Below, one piece after another: positions 61,620 to 64,000 of a DNA stretch of 64,000 nucleotides. Below the pieces are notes generated by a model, which saw only the letters and a list, made by a program, of their open reading frames with translations, made no database searches and was not told the DNA's origin. This DNA comes from Mytilus californianus. Its lineage: Eukaryota; Mollusca; Bivalvia; Mytilida; Mytilidae. The DNA lies in the NCBI RefSeq assembly GCF_021869535.1, contig NW_026262701.1:43899278-43963277 (forward strand), written 5' to 3'. Position 1 is the first letter of the stretch. Each line of letters begins with the position of its first letter. The translations under genes and the position numbers were made by a program.

Positions 61620-62110
61620 ACAAATCCGGGTCACAAACCAAAACTAAGGGAAAAACATCAACTATAAGAGGAAACAAAACGAAACAACAGAAACATTGAA
61701 CTGCTACAAAAACAAACGCCAACATACATTAAAACGGACTATGTGATAACAATTGCCATATTCCTGACTTGGTACAGGACATTTTAAAAAAAAATGTTGG
61801 GTTGAACCTGGTTTAATGGCTAGCCAAACCTCCCGCTTAAATGGCAATGTTAAAAATAACGTTAAAATGACAACATTACGTGGCAGGAATAAAGTACAAA
61901 TAAATGCAAGAACATTCAGGACAGAGAACTACATAAATAAATAATATAATAGTCCATTTCAACATGTGAACCACATAATAACTACGAACACCTAAAATTA
62001 ATTTACGACAGAACACAAATACAGCACAATAGAATAATGAACTGTGCGTCACACGCATGTATCAACGCAACAAAAAGTGACGTCACAGGTAAATTTCTAA
62101 AAATACAATA
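61620..62110. repeat. Dispersed repeat
   Basis: Contains TTGGGTTGAACCTGGTTTAA and TGGCTAGCCAAACCTCCCGC, a block I associate with high-copy Mytilus repeats. Short ORFs here are not genes. Confidence 0.45.
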
Positions 62111-62379
62111 TGAAATTGGGATTAAGTTTGTAATGGTGTTATTTGATGTATTTTCTAACAATTACAAGAATATTAATATAGAATAGTGTTAGTAAAGGAG
62201 TAAATATTTGTATTTCATAACTATGGTTTTTCTTCTAAATCAAACTGTGAAAAAACAAATGAATCCTGTGCATATAATAATATAGTTGCTTTTAACCTAA
62301 AAATCCTATAAATGAAGTAGGTGATTAATATCTTTACTTTTACATACACAAAGAAAAATAACATTGAATTAAAACCACA

Positions 62380-62522
62380 AACGATAAGACATAAAACAAA
62401 ATCCAACCAGAATTACAAATGGAACATCATAACTAAAAAATCAAAATAGAATTAAAACCACAAACGATAAGACATAAAACAAAATCCAACCAGAATTACA
62501 AATGGAACATCATAACTAAATA
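62380..62522. repeat. ~70-bp perfect tandem duplication
   Basis: The unit starting ATTAAAACCACAAACGATAA and ending ACATCATAACTAAA is present twice in a row. Confidence 0.9.
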
Positions 62523-62657
62523 CATGAATGTTGGATGTACAAATACCGAGACACGTCTAATATCAATGCGAATTTACACTCAGCAAAACAGTCATATTCT
62601 GGAATAGGTCACGTTTGCTACGTAGAAGACCAGACGACGTAGATGGTAAACCACAAT

Positions 62658-64000
62658 CTAAGACGTGGTAAAAATGTCGTAAGTTAGTCTAGACACATCG
62701 TATACATCAACCAATTCGTGATGGTGTCCATAAAATTTACGGAGTGTCATTTTTAATCTTTCCTCCTCATAACTCTGATGGAGCAGTTTCTGCGTAAGGA
62801 GTGCACTCCTGTATATGAAGTCCGTATATTGTGAACATGCACGAGCATAACGTATCAACTGAGATATGAAAACACCATACGATGGGGCAGAGGGTATGTT
62901 ACTGCTGAGAAATGGGAAATTGATAATTGGGAAGTTAAAATCATCTCGTTTGTCATAGATTTTAGTGTGAAGTCGTCCATCTGTGTCAATATTGAGTAAA
63001 AGATCAAGGTATGAAGCAGTCCTTCTAGTATCAGTAGTATCCTTAATTTCAAGTTCACTTGGATATATGAGATGTAAGTACTGGCTGTAATACGGGTTAT
63101 TCAGTGACATCGTTAATATATCTGAAAGTAAAATTAAAGAATTTCGCAAGGTGTGTTTTTTTTTTGTCTTTTAGAAGGTTTTGAATGAATTCTGCTTCAT
63201 ACGAGTACAAAAACAAATCGACCAGTAGGGGTGCCAATTAGTACCCATTGGAATACCGACTGTTTATTGAAATATCAATCCTCCAAACTCAACAAATATA
63301 TTGTCGATCAAAAAGTCCAGCATTTTGATAATATCATCTTCAGTATATTTTCTGGTAAAATCAGTGTGGTTCTTCACAAAATAAGAATTGTTATAGCTCA
63401 AAACAAGAAATTTATATCTACGATTACAATTTTTATAGCAAACGCACTGTTTAATGAAATGGTGAAGTCGATCTTTTAATTGATCATGAAGAATAGTAGT
63501 GTAAAGCGTAGACAAAAATTGTAATGTAAATGTAGCTACACAATGAATGCGTTTCTGAATGCATGATCGAATAGCTTTGATCCATTAAGTCAGAGTATCC
63601 AGTTCTGGTTCATCTGTCTTGCGCTTTACCCATTTTCTGGCATAGTCTTCAACTGCATCCATCAGTAACCTGCAGTTCTTTTTTCCAGTTGATGGACTGA
63701 GGAATTCTATATTTTGGTCCCTTGGCTAACAACTCTCTTAGTTGTTCAATGGTAACGATGCTAAGGTCGCTAAGGTCGCCAGAAAATATTGCTAATACTG
63801 ATAGCATCTAAACCTTTATTGGCGAATTCTACTTTAAAAAAATTACGTTTTTCCTCATCTTTGGAAGTAGTGGATACGGGTTTGAATAGTCTATGGTAAG
63901 CAATGTCCATGATTATTGCAACTAATCTATACAAAACAGAATTAGAATCAATAACTGAAGTATTTTTTGCCTCTTGGAATAGTAAATAAAGTCTAGATAA
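62658..64000 (-). pseudogene. Decayed reverse-transcriptase retroelement (runs off right edge)
   Basis: Minus strand, in order: KPVSTTSKDEEKRNFFKVEF, a deletion, KGPKYRIPQSINWKKELQ, then STLYTTILHDQLKDRLHHFI, KYTEDDIIKMLDFLIDNIF, GIPMGTN, FTFRYINDV, and IYPSELEIKDTTDTRRTASY to DKRDDFNFPIINFPF. This is the RT protein with YIDD and LxLxxDxxGRLxTKxYDKRDDFNF motifs, common in aquatic animals. The catalytic YIDD reads YIND. Several frameshifts and an internal deletion are present. I am unsure whether the parent is Penelope-like. Confidence 0.75.

Overview
The window is eukaryotic and most likely from a marine mussel (Mytilus-like bivalve). It is AT-rich, its genes are split by introns with consensus splice sites, and it is dominated by interspersed repeats, including tRNA-derived SINEs and tandem-repeat-bearing elements of the kind seen in bivalves. 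Nothing bacterial (operons, Shine-Dalgarno sites, CRISPR) is visible. The species assignment is inference from repeat content; no database was searched.

Positions 1-19,457 (minus strand) carry a spliced ZPR1 gene (tandem ZPR1 zinc-finger protein). Thirteen coding exons join in frame to 405 codons; the last ~50 residues lie beyond the left edge. Two of its introns have U12-type (minor spliceosome) signals, one GT-AG and one AT-AA. Its introns hold a 25-bp minisatellite, SINE, MITE and foldback copies, and several tandem-repeat elements.

Positions 19.5-31.2 kb are mobile-element territory: ~160-bp and ~125-bp tandem arrays, MITEs, a 4.5-kb inverted-repeat block with a second 1.4-kb inverted-repeat element nested in it, and a LINE tail. 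A 43-bp satellite lies at 34.9-35.7 kb, followed by a possible last exon of an unrecognised membrane-anchored protein (35.9-36.2 kb, minus).

Positions 39,054-44,514 (minus) encode a complete five-exon, 321-residue secreted fibrinogen-related protein (FREP/ficolin-like). Its second conserved disulfide pair has been lost.

Positions 48.35-59.6 kb (minus) are a decayed tyrosine-recombinase (DIRS/Ngaro-type) retrotransposon with a split direct repeat layout A1-ORFs-B1A2-B2. Its recombinase ORF is interrupted by a ~7.4-kb non-coding insertion with inverted ends, which itself contains a 2.2-kb element with 451-bp terminal direct repeats. The right edge (62.6-64.0 kb) is a decayed reverse-transcriptase element.

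A unifying pattern: four repeat families with unrelated bodies end in a GAC-rich tract plus a hairpin whose outer arm is complementary to a 9-10 bp motif near the same element's 5' end. This is the layout of Helentron-associated (HINE-type) elements.
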